Part shown: piece by piece, positions 1 through 9,297 of the stretch | Layout of the letters: each line of letters starts with the position of its first letter | How positions within the stretch are numbered: the first letter of the stretch is position 1 | Assembly (NCBI GenBank): GCA_023410595.1 | Contig: JAEYPO010000001.1 | Coordinates: 248,001-312,000 of the forward strand | Direction: 5' to 3' | Source: Bacillota bacterium | GTDB lineage: Bacteria > Bacillota > Clostridia > Christensenellales > SZUA-584 | Length of the DNA: 64,000 nt | Made by a program: the position numbers and the translations under genes | Notes under the pieces: generated by a model | Told to the model about the DNA's origin: nothing | Seen by the model: the letters and a program-made list of their open reading frames with translations, nothing else | The model's database searches: none

Positions 1-15
1 GAATGAGGGGTAATA

Positions 16-753
16 ATGCTTGAGCTTAAAGACATAAGGCTTGTCGCTGAAAACGGCCATGTCATCTTAAAGGATGTAAGCCTGGCGCTTGATAAAAAGA
101 AGATATACGCAGTAACCGGCCCCAACGGGAGCGGGAAATCATCGCTTGCGAACGTGATAATGGGTATTGTTCGTCCAACCGGCGGCAGTATATTGCTCGA
201 CGGCAGGGATATAACAGACGCCGATATAACGGAGCGGGCACGCATGGGCATTGGATACGCGTTCCAGAACCCGCCAAGGTTCAAGGGGATAAAGGTTAAA
301 GACATGATTGCGCTGGCCTCTCCCGAAAGGAAGGGCTCCGCCTGCGACATACTTTATAACGTAGGGCTCTGTTCGCGCGACTATATGAGCCGCGATATGG
401 ACGCTACGCTCTCGGGCGGTGAGATGAAAAGGATAGAGATAGCCACCGTGCTCTCGCGCAATTTAAGCGTCGCGGTGTTTGACGAACCGGAGGCGGGTAT
501 AGACCTGTGGAGCTTCCAGAAGCTTGCCGAGACGTTCATTGACATGCACATAAAGACGGACACAACCATCGTTATAATTTCGCACCAGGAGAGGATATTG
601 AGCCTCGCGGACGAGATAATACTGATAACTAAGGGCGAAGTGCAAAAGAACGTGCCTAAGGACAGTATATTAAAGAAAAGATCGGACGATCAATGCCTGT
701 GCAGGTCAAATTGTGAAAGGACGGATTACTTAGATGCTGAATGCGCTCGATAA
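16..753 (+). CDS. sufC: SufC-like Fe-S assembly ATPase (minimal SUF/SMS type)
   Basis: Cytosolic ABC-type ATPase expected to power Fe-S cluster assembly together with the SufB-like protein encoded next. Visible ATPase motifs are Walker A GPNGSGKSS (residues 35-43), a Q-loop in FQNPP, signature LSGGEMKR, Walker B VAVFDEPEAGID and the ISHQ switch histidine. At 245 residues it has the usual SufC length and no membrane segments. ATG 16 follows a GAGGGG ribosome site. It overlaps the next gene by 20 bp, so the two are probably translationally coupled. No sufS, sufU or sufD follows, which fits the two-gene minimal SUF-like arrangement known from clostridia and archaea rather than the full suf operon. 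A generic ABC ATPase is unlikely because of the partner. Confidence 0.9.
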   Translation: MLELKDIRLVAENGHVILKDVSLALDKKKIYAVTGPNGSGKSSLANVIMGIVRPTGGSILLDGRDITDADITERARMGIGYAFQNPPRFKGIKVKDMIALASPERKGSACDILYNVGLCSRDYMSRDMDATLSGGEMKRIEIATVLSRNLSVAVFDEPEAGIDLWSFQKLAETFIDMHIKTDTTIVIISHQERILSLADEIILITKGEVQKNVPKDSILKKRSDDQCLCRSNCERTDYLDAECAR

Positions 754-1651
754 GCTAATGCTTGAAAAGGTCGCCGGGCTTCACGATATACCCAAAGGCG
801 CCTACAATATCCGCAGGAACGGGCAGGGTATTGAAAGGAACACGACGGCGAATATAGATATTATACCGAAATCCGACCGCCCCGGGATAGACATAATCGT
901 AAAACCATATACAAAAGGCGAAAGCGTGCACATACCCGTAATACTTACAGAAGAAGGTTTGAGCGATCTCGTCTATAACACGTTTGAAATAGGCGAGCAT
1001 TCGGACGTGCTTGTCGTCGCGGGCTGCGGCATACACAACGCAGGAGATAAGCTTTCGCAGCACGACGGCATACATGAATTTTTCATACGCAAGGGTGCAA
1101 AGTTCAAATACGTCGAGAAGCATTACGGGGAAGGCACGGAGGGAAAAAAGGTGCTCAACCCGAAAACCATAATCCACGCCGAGGAGGACACGGCAATAGA
1201 GCTTGAGCTCGTGCAGATAAGAGGCGTGGACAGCACAAAAAGGGATACGGAAATAAAGCTCGCCGCGGGGTCTAAGCTAGTCATAACCGAGAGGCTGCTT
1301 ACCGATATGGAGCAGACGGCCGAGTCGGGGATAATAATTGAGCTCGCTGGAGCGGGCTCGTCCGCGCAGGTGATATCGCGCTCTGTCGCGCAGGGAAACT
1401 CAAAGCAGTCGTTCTATTTCGATCTCATCGGGCGCAGCAGCTGCAGGGGGCACATACAGTGCGACGCAATTATAATGGACAACGCGAACGTAATCTCCAC
1501 GCCGAAGATATCGGCGCTTCATCAGGACGCTATGCTTATACACGAAGCCGCTATAGGAAGGCTTGAGTCGCAGCAGCTTATCAAGCTTAAAACGCTGGGG
1601 CTTTCCGAGAAGCAGGCCGAGGAAGAGATATTAAAAGGTTTTTTGAAATAG
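734..1651 (+). CDS. sufB: SufB/SufD-family Fe-S scaffold protein (short form)
   Basis: Partner of the preceding SufC-like ATPase and the probable scaffold on which clusters are built. The C-terminal part (IHEAAIGRLESQQL, then GLSEKQAEEEILKGFL) is the hallmark end of SufB/SufD proteins, and the middle has the expected beta-helix-like run of short hydrophobic strands. It contains an AGCGIHN segment with a cysteine and several histidines that could bind metal. At 305 residues it is much shorter than classical SufB (about 470-495), because the N-terminal region is missing, as in the minimal (SMS-type) systems. No ribosome site separates it clearly from sufC, consistent with coupling through the 20-bp overlap. 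Whether it acts as SufB or SufD cannot be settled by sequence alone. Confidence 0.87.
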   Translation: MLNALDKLMLEKVAGLHDIPKGAYNIRRNGQGIERNTTANIDIIPKSDRPGIDIIVKPYTKGESVHIPVILTEEGLSDLVYNTFEIGEHSDVLVVAGCGIHNAGDKLSQHDGIHEFFIRKGAKFKYVEKHYGEGTEGKKVLNPKTIIHAEEDTAIELELVQIRGVDSTKRDTEIKLAAGSKLVITERLLTDMEQTAESGIIIELAGAGSSAQVISRSVAQGNSKQSFYFDLIGRSSCRGHIQCDAIIMDNANVISTPKISALHQDAMLIHEAAIGRLESQQLIKLKTLGLSEKQAEEEILKGFLK

Positions 1652-1844
1652 GCGGCGGAACAGGGTTTCGCCGGGCCCTTAGGCCTTGTGCAGCTGGCGG
1701 CAAGCCCGCCCAATTAACTCCTGCTAATGCTGTTTTGTAAGTTTGAGGCACAAAAATATTATTCGGTGAACTAAAATTGGATATGAACGTTAATAAAATT
1801 GAGGATAATAAACGATAAAGCTCTAAAAAAGACTTTCTTGATAT

Positions 1845-1873
1845 TTGTATTTTGTTTTTTTTTGAGTTATACT
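1845..1873 (+). promoter_or_regulatory. Sigma-A type promoter of the KTSC gene
   Basis: TTGTAT at 1845-1850 and TATACT at 1868-1873 are separated by 17 bp in an AT-rich, T-tract region, about 50 bp ahead of the ATG at 1927. The AGGAGG ribosome site lies at about 1909-1915. Confidence 0.5.
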
Positions 1874-1926
1874 GTTATAGCAATATTACGTCAGAGTTTG
1901 CAACTCTACAGGAGGCAATATAAATT

Positions 1927-2127
1927 ATGCAGCTAATGTTTTCCAGAAAAATCGTCGATGTGGATTATGACACGGGGAGCGGGGTATTGAGGATAAAGTT
2001 CAACGACGGCATATCAAGAAGATATTATGATGTACCGGCAAAGATATACGAAGACCTGAAAAACTCCTCCGACCAGAATAAGTACTTTCATAACACCATA
2101 GACGGGCATTTCCGTATCGACGGTTAG
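1927..2127 (+). CDS. Small KTSC-domain protein
   Basis: A 66-residue protein that is almost entirely a KTSC domain. The pattern seen is a short strand (VDYDTGSGVLRIKF), then SRRYYDVPAKIYEDL and a small C-terminal part KYFHNTIDGHFRI. The domain is named after a lysyl-tRNA synthetase C-terminal extension, and stand-alone copies are common in Bacillota. Their role is unknown, with nucleic acid binding suggested. It is a single-gene unit with its own promoter and an AGGAGG ribosome site, followed by a strong hairpin. There is no signal peptide, so the product is cytosolic. The family call is good; no function can be given. Confidence 0.8.
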   Translation: MQLMFSRKIVDVDYDTGSGVLRIKFNDGISRRYYDVPAKIYEDLKNSSDQNKYFHNTIDGHFRIDG

Positions 2128-2170
2128 CTTAAGGGCGCTTGAGGTCGAGCGCAAAAACACAATAACCAAA

Positions 2171-2205
2171 GGTCCCCAAAAAGCTTAACGCTTTTTGGGG
2201 CGGTG
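2171..2205. repeat. Palindromic repeat copy 1 / hairpin after KTSC gene
   Basis: A perfect 11-bp stem (CCCCAAAAAGC at 2174-2184 and its complement at 2190-2200) with a TTAAC loop, flanked by GGT and CGGTG. It has the CCCC...GGGG outer stem and GGTG tail of the repeat family found at 30.4, 34.2, 35.5 and 36.5 kb, but a different inner stem. No T-run follows, so it is not a classical terminator, though it could still end transcription. Confidence 0.65.
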
Positions 2206-2409
2206 TCAACGTAATATTTTTCAAACGGGCTTGGTGTTCTAAGCCTTTTTTATTTAACGGAATCCTTCAATGCAGAATAGTCATCAATCAAAGATAAAAA
2301 ATAATTGCTATTTACGACAATTAATGATAAAATAATACAGAATCAAACAATTAACACATTCACAACTTTTTTACGCACCATTTCTATACCCGGTTTCCGG
2401 AGGTAAGAT

Positions 2410-5400
2410 ATGATTAAAAAGTCAATATCGTTTATAATCGTCGCTGCTGTATTGGTTTCGCTTTTCCCCGTATCAGCGTTCGCAGTGGGAGGGACGATTG
2501 ACGCCGATGGTACGTATGACATCGGGAGCTATGGCAATAACTCCGTAATTACTATAGAAGACGGGCTTACCGTAACGCTTACAAACACCGGCGGCCTCAC
2601 CCTTACAAATGTGCAGATAAACTGCGGCTACGGCACCATTCTTACTATTGACGGCATCAAGATAGACAACAGCGCATATGACGGGGCTTGCGCGCTTTCT
2701 TTTACCCAATACAACAACAAGCTCATTTTAATGGGCGATTCATATATAAAAAGCGGTAATAATATGCCGGGGATAAAAGAGGACTCGAGCTCGGAGTTGG
2801 AGATATCAGGCGAAGGCAGTATTGAAGTATATGGCGGGACAAATGCTGCGGGGATAGGCGGCATTTATCAATCGGCGGAAATGGCAACTGTGATTTCCGG
2901 GGGAACGGTAAAAGCAACAGGCGGCTTTCATGGCGCGGGCATAGGCGGCGGTGACAGCAATCAGGAATTAATGGTGACTATCAGCGGAGGCAATGTTACG
3001 GCCCAGGGCGGTGAAGGGGGAGCCGGTATTGGCGGGGGTTACAACAGTACCGGCTGCGTTGTTATAGAGATTAATGGCGGCGACGTAAACGCTGCGGGCG
3101 GCGCAGGAGGCGCGGGCATAGGAGGCGGATACAACGGCAACGGGGGAGAAAGCTATATAACGGGTGACTGCACCGTCAGAGCGTATGGAGGCCAAAATGC
3201 CGCGGGCATTGGAGGAGGACAGGGAAAGCACGGAGGGATACTTGACGTATCAGGCGGATTGGTATTGGCCGAAGGGAACGGCGGGTATGATATAGGCTGC
3301 GGAGCAGGCGCAAGCCCGGACGAAAATGATTGGTTCAAGATATTGGGAAATGCCGCCGTATTACTTAGAAACGGCACATCTACCGAACCGACGATGTCGC
3401 ATCACGAGCTAAAGGTACAAGACACTGTAACAGACCACATGGCATTCGGGTATAATTTACCCGACTCTTGGACGAAAGCATACGCGTATATCAAAACATA
3501 CTACGACCTTGCTTACGACTCAAACGGCGGGGAAGGCACGCTGCCGGAGACCGTAACTGGGCATGAAGGCACATCAACAGCAGTATCGGGCGGAACGGGA
3601 CTTACCAGGGAAGGAGACGTATTCCTTAAGTGGAATACCCAAACGGACGGGCTTGGGACGGATTATTCTCCCGGCGCTTTGTTTGAGTTTGCGGCGGACA
3701 CCACATTGTATGCGATATACAAAACCCCGCCCAATGTTGAGAGCATAACGCTGAGCCATCAGTCTGCAACGCTCAGCAGGGGCGATAATATTACGTTGAC
3801 GGCAGACGTACAGCCTCCCGACGCGATATATTCCGTAGTATGGACAAGCTCCGACGAGAGCGTAGCTGCGGTAAACAGCAGCGGGATTGTAACCGCGATG
3901 GGAGGCGGCGACGCGGTAATAACCGCTGAGGCGGGCGGCGTATCCGCAACCTGTGATATTCACGTTAATTTTAATGTAACTTTAGATGCGCAGAGCGGGA
4001 CGGAAAATGTGATCGTTAAGGTCATCAAAAACAGCGCCGTTCCCGAGCCTGAGGCTCCAATTAGGGAGGGCTATACGTTTAACGGTTGGTATACCGAACA
4101 AGGCTGCGCTAACGAATGGGATTTTGACGAAGCTGTAACAAGCGACATTACGCTGTACGCCGGATGGACGCCGGAGGGCTGCCCGTTTTCGGGCAGGGGA
4201 ACGCAGGCAAGCCCATACCTCATAACCAGCGCGGACGACCTTGCGCAGCTTTCAACCCTTGTAAACGCGGGCAGTGCAAATTATAACAGCGGATATTATT
4301 TGCAGACACAGGATATAGACCTGTCGGCATATTCAAACTGGACGCCTATAGGAACATTAAATAAGCCTTTTTCCGGCACATATGACGGCAACGGGAAAAA
4401 GATCGCGGATATAAATATTAATATCGACTCTCCTAAAGATACGGTTTATCTGGGGCTTTTCGGATATACAACAGGAACGACTATAAAGAATATTAAGCTG
4501 GAAGACGGAAATATAAGCGTCAGTAGCAGTGCAGGCGCCAACGTAGGAAGCCTGGCAGGGTATACCGGCGGGGGCGGTCTGATAGAAAACTGCAGCAGTT
4601 CGGCAGATATCTCCGCATATAGCTTATCTGTAATACGTATTGGCGGCATCATAGGATATGCGTCAAACAACAGCGCTGAAACAAGTATTATAAAAGAATG
4701 TGTGAATTCTGGCACGATAAATGGAGAAACGGCAGGCGGTGTAAATGCTGGTGGGATCGTCGGCAATATAGAATATGGAGTCTGCGTCAGCCGTTGCGCT
4801 AACAACGGAAACATTTCTGCCCTTTTCAGTCCCACTGTAGGGGGAATAGCGGGAAAAGCAAACGGGTACGGCCGAAGCCTATGTATAAACCAATGTTATA
4901 ATACGGGAGACATATATGCGGATGACATTTCTAATTATGGTGATTCGGGAGGCATTGCCGGATTTGCCTGCGATACTGAAATAGAAAACTGCTTCAATGC
5001 GGGAACGATAAGTGAAGAATCCATCTTTCATCATCCTAGTAAAGTGGGCGGAATAGCAGGTAATGCGTCAGGAGACTCCAATATAAACAAATGCTACAAC
5101 GTTGGCGAAATAGTAAGTGGAGATACATATGGAGGAGGCATTGCGGGTTACCTGCCCGATACGTTAGCCGGGATAAACGACTGCTATTACGCGGATACAT
5201 TCCCGGACTATATAGGCTGCGGTTATGGAACGGCATATACGGCGTATAAAAAGACGCTGGATGAGCTAAAGCAGCAGACGACGTACAAAGATTATGATTT
5301 TAATACAGTATGGACCTTTGCGTTCGGGTATGACTTTCCGCAGCTTATTAACAACCCGTTTTTCGTACAGCAGCATGACGTCGTACTGACTGCCGACAGC

Positions 5401-8400
5401 GAAATGGGCTTTGTACAAGGTTCGGGGGCATACAGGCTTTTCGAACCTGTAATTATAACAGCCTTTGGGAACGAGCATTATACGTTTAAAAACTGGGAAG
5501 TATCTTCGGGCGGGGTAATATTAGACAATTCCGCCAATCCCACAGCGACGTTTGTGATGACTAACCATGACGTAGCGATTAACGCCGTTTTTGAAAAGAA
5601 AAAGTATACATTGACCGTACAGAGCGATGGGAACGGATATGGATCGCAAAGTGCCTATGCCTGGGGAGAAACCGTCTCTCTAGGCGCCGCGGCTAAAGAC
5701 GGGTATCAGTTCATGCGCTGGGAGGTAGTATCAGGCGGTGTAGAAATACCGGACGAATTTGACAAGAACGCTACGATTACAATGCCGCAGTCGGATGTAA
5801 TATTAAAGGCCGTATTCGACGTAAACCCGACGGACTATGAATTCTCAATAACGAATAAGAAAGTAACAATAACAAAGTATAATGGGACCGATAGTAATAT
5901 AATAATACCTCATAGAATAAACGGCTATCCGGTAACAGCGATCGGTGATAACGCATTTAGCGACAACACTGTGCTAACAAGCGTTGAAGTACCCGACACG
6001 ATAGAGAGCATTGGTGAATACGCATTTTCATATTGCACGAATTTAGAAAATATAGAATTAGGAAACGGAATAACAAGTATTAATAATAGAATTTTCTGGA
6101 ACTGCCAGAGTCTTAACAGCATAACAATCCCGGATTCGGTCATGGAAATTAGCAATTGGTCTTTTTATGGCTGCGTAAAACTAAAAAGCATAGCCATTGG
6201 TGCCGGGGTTGAAAGCATAGGCAGCATCGCATTTTTAGGATGCCCGATACTCACCAGCCTTATTGTAAGTCGCAATAATGAATTTTACGCAAGCGTTGAC
6301 GGGGTACTTTACGATAAACAGATAGAGAAGCTTGTGCGATATCCCGCCGGAAGGCTAGGGCCTTATTCGATTTTACAGGGCGTTACTTCGATCGGAGACA
6401 GAGCCTTTATGGACTGTAAGCTTTTAACGGGTATTGAAATACCCAAAGGCATAAAAACCATTGGAGAACTGGCCTTTTGTGAATGTGATAATCTTGAAAG
6501 CGTAACTATACCCGATTCAGTAGAAAGTATCGGCTATAAGGCGTTTTATTTATGCGACGCACTGGAGAATGTTTTGCTGGGGAAAAGCGTTGAAAGCATC
6601 GGCGAGTATTGTTTCTATTCCTGCGTTAGATTAACGCAAATAGAAATTCCGGAGTCCGTAACAACAATCGGTGACAGGGCCTTCGACGCATGCAATTTAT
6701 ACGAGGTATATTGCCGGGGCTATGAGCCGAAGGTGGGAACCGACGCGTTTGGCGAAAATCATACGTATACAAAGGCATATTTCCATATATCTCACCCGGT
6801 ATACTGGGCCTCATTTTCCGGTTGCGCCAAAAACATATTCTGCCTTTTAACGCTGGACAAGAAAAACGGAGAGGCGCCCGAAACAAATAAGGCACTGCTG
6901 AATTATTTAAAACTGACCGTTCCGCCCTCCCCGGCAAAGGCTCACAATACATTCGAGCACTGGTGCGCCGACGAAGAGTGCAGAACCCCGTGGGATTTTG
7001 GCACCCCGGTATCCAAAGACATTACGCTGTACGCTAAATGGAAGCCGGTGGATTACACCGTGAAGTTTGACGCTCGCGGCGGTAATCCGGTCAATACTCA
7101 AACAGCCGCCTACGGTTCAAACATAACGGCGGTTCCGGGGACTGAAAGGCCATACTATGTGTTTTCGGGGTGGTACACAACGCCCGCTTGCAGCACAGCG
7201 CCGGTCGCATTTCCCTATGCAGTAACAGGCGACGTTACGTTGTACGCCGGGTGGCAGCCGCAGAGCTACAACATCTATTACAACCTTGACGGCGGGGCAA
7301 TATCCGCTGAAAACCCGTCGTCATATACGGTGGAGAGCTCGTCTTTTACGCTGCGTAATCCTGCAAGGACGGGCTATACGTTTCTGGGCTGGACGGGCAC
7401 TGGTTTAGCGCAGCCCTCGGCAGGCGTAACCGTATATAAGGGCTCTGCTGGAGACAGGTGGTATACCGCCTGCTGGAAGGTGAATGAGTACGGCATAACC
7501 TTTAATTCCAAGGAAGGCAGTGCCGTACTGCCCGTGACCGGGGCGTATGGCTCCGTGATACCTGAGCCGCCTCCGCCAAGCAGGCAGGGGTATGCTTTTG
7601 CTGGCTGGTACAAGGACAGTTCGTGCAAAACAAGGTGGAACTTCGGTACGGACAGGGTTACGGGCAGCGATACGCTGTACGCGAAATGGCAGCCGTATTC
7701 GTACTATCTTGATAATGTAGAGCTTTCTGCGGGAACGCTTATGAAGCCGTTTACCAAGAGTACTGTCCGCTATAATATCACTCTGGGGGAACACGAGAGC
7801 GGCCTTATGATAACGCCGGTAAAAGAATATGACGGCGCAGTAATGAAGATAAACAATGCCGTGAGGGAGAGCTTTTACGTAAGCCTTGCCAGTGGTAAGT
7901 CGGCGACTGTGAAAGTAGCGGTGACATACAACAGAAAGACAAAGACATACGTGCTTAAAATCACTCGCGCGAAATCTTCCGACAATTCGCTGGGAACGCT
8001 TGCCGCTTCTTCCGGAACGTTCGATAAACCGTTCGATCCCAATATACTGAATTATACGCTGCTGCTTGATGAGAACACAAAAAGCGTGACGGTATCGGGC
8101 AAAGCGTCGGCACCCGCCGCAAGAATCTCTCCGAGGTCGAAAAGGCTGACGCTTAAAAACGGCCAGAGGAAGACGGTAAAAATAGCGGTAAAAGCTCAGA
8201 ACGGGGCAAGGAGGACGTATACGATAACCGTAATAAGAGCGGCGTCCGCGGACGCGGACCTTAAGACGCTCAAGACAAGCCCGGGGCTGTCGCCCGGGTT
8301 CAGCCCGCATACTGCGAGCTATACGGTAACGCTGCCCGCGGCGAAGGGAACGTTCAGCATATCCGCAAGGCCCGCGGGTTATAACGCGGCGGTGTATATA

Positions 8401-8526
8401 GACGGCGCAAGGAAGTCATCCAAAAAGGTTGCGCTGCTCAGCGGTCAAAGCGTTACGGTGCACGTAATGGTATTGGCGCAGGCGGGCAATACAAAGGATT
8501 ATTATATAACGGTGACGCGCCCCTGA
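2410..8526 (+). CDS. Giant secreted mosaic repeat protein
   Basis: A 2038-residue exported protein. Residues 1-26 form a signal peptide. Order of modules: glycine-rich GAGIGGG-type strand repeats (about 100-310); an InlB-type beta-grasp repeat (about 370-435); a Big_2 Ig-like domain (SITLSHQSATLSRGD, about 445-520); a second InlB-type repeat; GLUG-type repeats (GGIAGxA with NxGxI, about 600-960); BspA-type leucine-rich repeats (AFxxCxxLxxIxIPxSVxxIG, about 1140-1460); three InlB-type repeats (YTFLGWTG, YAKW, about 1490-1760); and three cadherin-like beta-sandwich repeats to the end. No LPXTG, SLH or choline-binding anchor is seen, so it may be released or held by the repeats. Such mosaics are usually adhesins or matrix proteins. 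ATG 2410 follows CGGAGG. It runs alone and meets Tgl convergently with a 24-bp gap. Confidence 0.9.
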   Translation: MIKKSISFIIVAAVLVSLFPVSAFAVGGTIDADGTYDIGSYGNNSVITIEDGLTVTLTNTGGLTLTNVQINCGYGTILTIDGIKIDNSAYDGACALSFTQYNNKLILMGDSYIKSGNNMPGIKEDSSSELEISGEGSIEVYGGTNAAGIGGIYQSAEMATVISGGTVKATGGFHGAGIGGGDSNQELMVTISGGNVTAQGGEGGAGIGGGYNSTGCVVIEINGGDVNAAGGAGGAGIGGGYNGNGGESYITGDCTVRAYGGQNAAGIGGGQGKHGGILDVSGGLVLAEGNGGYDIGCGAGASPDENDWFKILGNAAVLLRNGTSTEPTMSHHELKVQDTVTDHMAFGYNLPDSWTKAYAYIKTYYDLAYDSNGGEGTLPETVTGHEGTSTAVSGGTGLTREGDVFLKWNTQTDGLGTDYSPGALFEFAADTTLYAIYKTPPNVESITLSHQSATLSRGDNITLTADVQPPDAIYSVVWTSSDESVAAVNSSGIVTAMGGGDAVITAEAGGVSATCDIHVNFNVTLDAQSGTENVIVKVIKNSAVPEPEAPIREGYTFNGWYTEQGCANEWDFDEAVTSDITLYAGWTPEGCPFSGRGTQASPYLITSADDLAQLSTLVNAGSANYNSGYYLQTQDIDLSAYSNWTPIGTLNKPFSGTYDGNGKKIADININIDSPKDTVYLGLFGYTTGTTIKNIKLEDGNISVSSSAGANVGSLAGYTGGGGLIENCSSSADISAYSLSVIRIGGIIGYASNNSAETSIIKECVNSGTINGETAGGVNAGGIVGNIEYGVCVSRCANNGNISALFSPTVGGIAGKANGYGRSLCINQCYNTGDIYADDISNYGDSGGIAGFACDTEIENCFNAGTISEESIFHHPSKVGGIAGNASGDSNINKCYNVGEIVSGDTYGGGIAGYLPDTLAGINDCYYADTFPDYIGCGYGTAYTAYKKTLDELKQQTTYKDYDFNTVWTFAFGYDFPQLINNPFFVQQHDVVLTADSEMGFVQGSGAYRLFEPVIITAFGNEHYTFKNWEVSSGGVILDNSANPTATFVMTNHDVAINAVFEKKKYTLTVQSDGNGYGSQSAYAWGETVSLGAAAKDGYQFMRWEVVSGGVEIPDEFDKNATITMPQSDVILKAVFDVNPTDYEFSITNKKVTITKYNGTDSNIIIPHRINGYPVTAIGDNAFSDNTVLTSVEVPDTIESIGEYAFSYCTNLENIELGNGITSINNRIFWNCQSLNSITIPDSVMEISNWSFYGCVKLKSIAIGAGVESIGSIAFLGCPILTSLIVSRNNEFYASVDGVLYDKQIEKLVRYPAGRLGPYSILQGVTSIGDRAFMDCKLLTGIEIPKGIKTIGELAFCECDNLESVTIPDSVESIGYKAFYLCDALENVLLGKSVESIGEYCFYSCVRLTQIEIPESVTTIGDRAFDACNLYEVYCRGYEPKVGTDAFGENHTYTKAYFHISHPVYWASFSGCAKNIFCLLTLDKKNGEAPETNKALLNYLKLTVPPSPAKAHNTFEHWCADEECRTPWDFGTPVSKDITLYAKWKPVDYTVKFDARGGNPVNTQTAAYGSNITAVPGTERPYYVFSGWYTTPACSTAPVAFPYAVTGDVTLYAGWQPQSYNIYYNLDGGAISAENPSSYTVESSSFTLRNPARTGYTFLGWTGTGLAQPSAGVTVYKGSAGDRWYTACWKVNEYGITFNSKEGSAVLPVTGAYGSVIPEPPPPSRQGYAFAGWYKDSSCKTRWNFGTDRVTGSDTLYAKWQPYSYYLDNVELSAGTLMKPFTKSTVRYNITLGEHESGLMITPVKEYDGAVMKINNAVRESFYVSLASGKSATVKVAVTYNRKTKTYVLKITRAKSSDNSLGTLAASSGTFDKPFDPNILNYTLLLDENTKSVTVSGKASAPAARISPRSKRLTLKNGQRKTVKIAVKAQNGARRTYTITVIRAASADADLKTLKTSPGLSPGFSPHTASYTVTLPAAKGTFSISARPAGYNAAVYIDGARKSSKKVALLSGQSVTVHVMVLAQAGNTKDYYITVTRP

Positions 8527-8550
8527 TTTGAAGATAGATATTAAACGTGC

Positions 8551-9297
8551 TTACATATATTTCGCGAGCTGCCCGTAATCCTGACGCTTGACCATTTCGT
8601 TAAGATACGCGGAGCGGGTCGCGTCTTTTTTTCTTGCTCTGTTCAGCGCCCGAATCATTTCACCGGCATTTCTTATACCTATGCCGTGGCCGTAGTAAAG
8701 CCCGCCGCCAAGGTAATAAGCGTTTTCCCCCTGCCATTCGGGCCTTAGGGGATCGACGTCGGGGTTACTGAAATACCGGGCGTCCCCGGGTATCTCGTCC
8801 ACTGGGTCGCGATCCGTAACCAAAGCAAGGTCACGGTCAAGGTGCTGCCAATTCATAAGATAGATACTTGAAAAAAGCCTGTCATACTCATCCCTCGGCA
8901 TCACGTCGAGCAGCGCCTTATACAAAACGATGATCATTGCCGTGGAGCATTCGGTGCCGTAAAGCGAGCCGCGCGCGTAAATATCAGCGATAGCGTCCGA
9001 AGGAGAGACGCCCGCCTTCAGCTCAAAGCCTCCTTCCGAGGTGCGGTTCCAGAACTCGGGGTTGGCCTTTGAATCGCGGAAGATCTTGAACGATAAGCCG
9101 CTGCGGGCAAGATCATGCGACGCATTTACGATGCTATCACGCACTTTAAGCTCGGTAATAAGTACGTGCTCCGAATCGTAGGAGTAGTTCTCGCGGCTGG
9201 CCGACATGATATCGAATATTTCCCGCTGAAGGGCGCTGGGGGTAAAGCCTTCGGCAGAAGGCATGGCGCTTATGCGCGCGCCGTTAATAGTAATCAT
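8551..9297 (-). CDS. tgl: Protein-glutamine gamma-glutamyltransferase Tgl (spore coat)
   Basis: A transglutaminase that cross-links spore-coat proteins by joining glutamine and lysine side chains. The protein matches Bacillus subtilis Tgl along its length (about 245 residues), including FELKAGVSPSDAIADI, the active-site segment GTECSTAMIIVLYKALLD with Glu116 and catalytic Cys117, the aspartate-rich stretch before PEWQGENAYYLG, and YGHGIGI. ATG 9297 (MITINGAR) is preferred over the in-frame ATG at 9315 because Tgl proteins begin with this short strand. The gene overlaps the end of the upstream unknown gene by 14 bp, so the two are co-translated. It is the best sign in the window that the organism makes endospores. 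Expression would be expected from a mother-cell sigma factor, but no clear promoter was identified. Confidence 0.9.
   Translation of the reverse strand: MITINGARISAMPSAEGFTPSALQREIFDIMSASRENYSYDSEHVLITELKVRDSIVNASHDLARSGLSFKIFRDSKANPEFWNRTSEGGFELKAGVSPSDAIADIYARGSLYGTECSTAMIIVLYKALLDVMPRDEYDRLFSSIYLMNWQHLDRDLALVTDRDPVDEIPGDARYFSNPDVDPLRPEWQGENAYYLGGGLYYGHGIGIRNAGEMIRALNRARKKDATRSAYLNEMVKRQDYGQLAKYM

Noticed and set aside
2900..3300. Repeated GGCGG-rich units that look array-like
   Set aside because: They encode GAGIGGG-type protein repeats within the surface protein and are irregular; not a CRISPR array.
7405..8310. A 301-codon open frame on the minus strand
   Set aside because: It lies opposite the C-terminal repeats of the giant surface protein, is arginine-rich and without family features. 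It is a mirror of G+C-rich codons.
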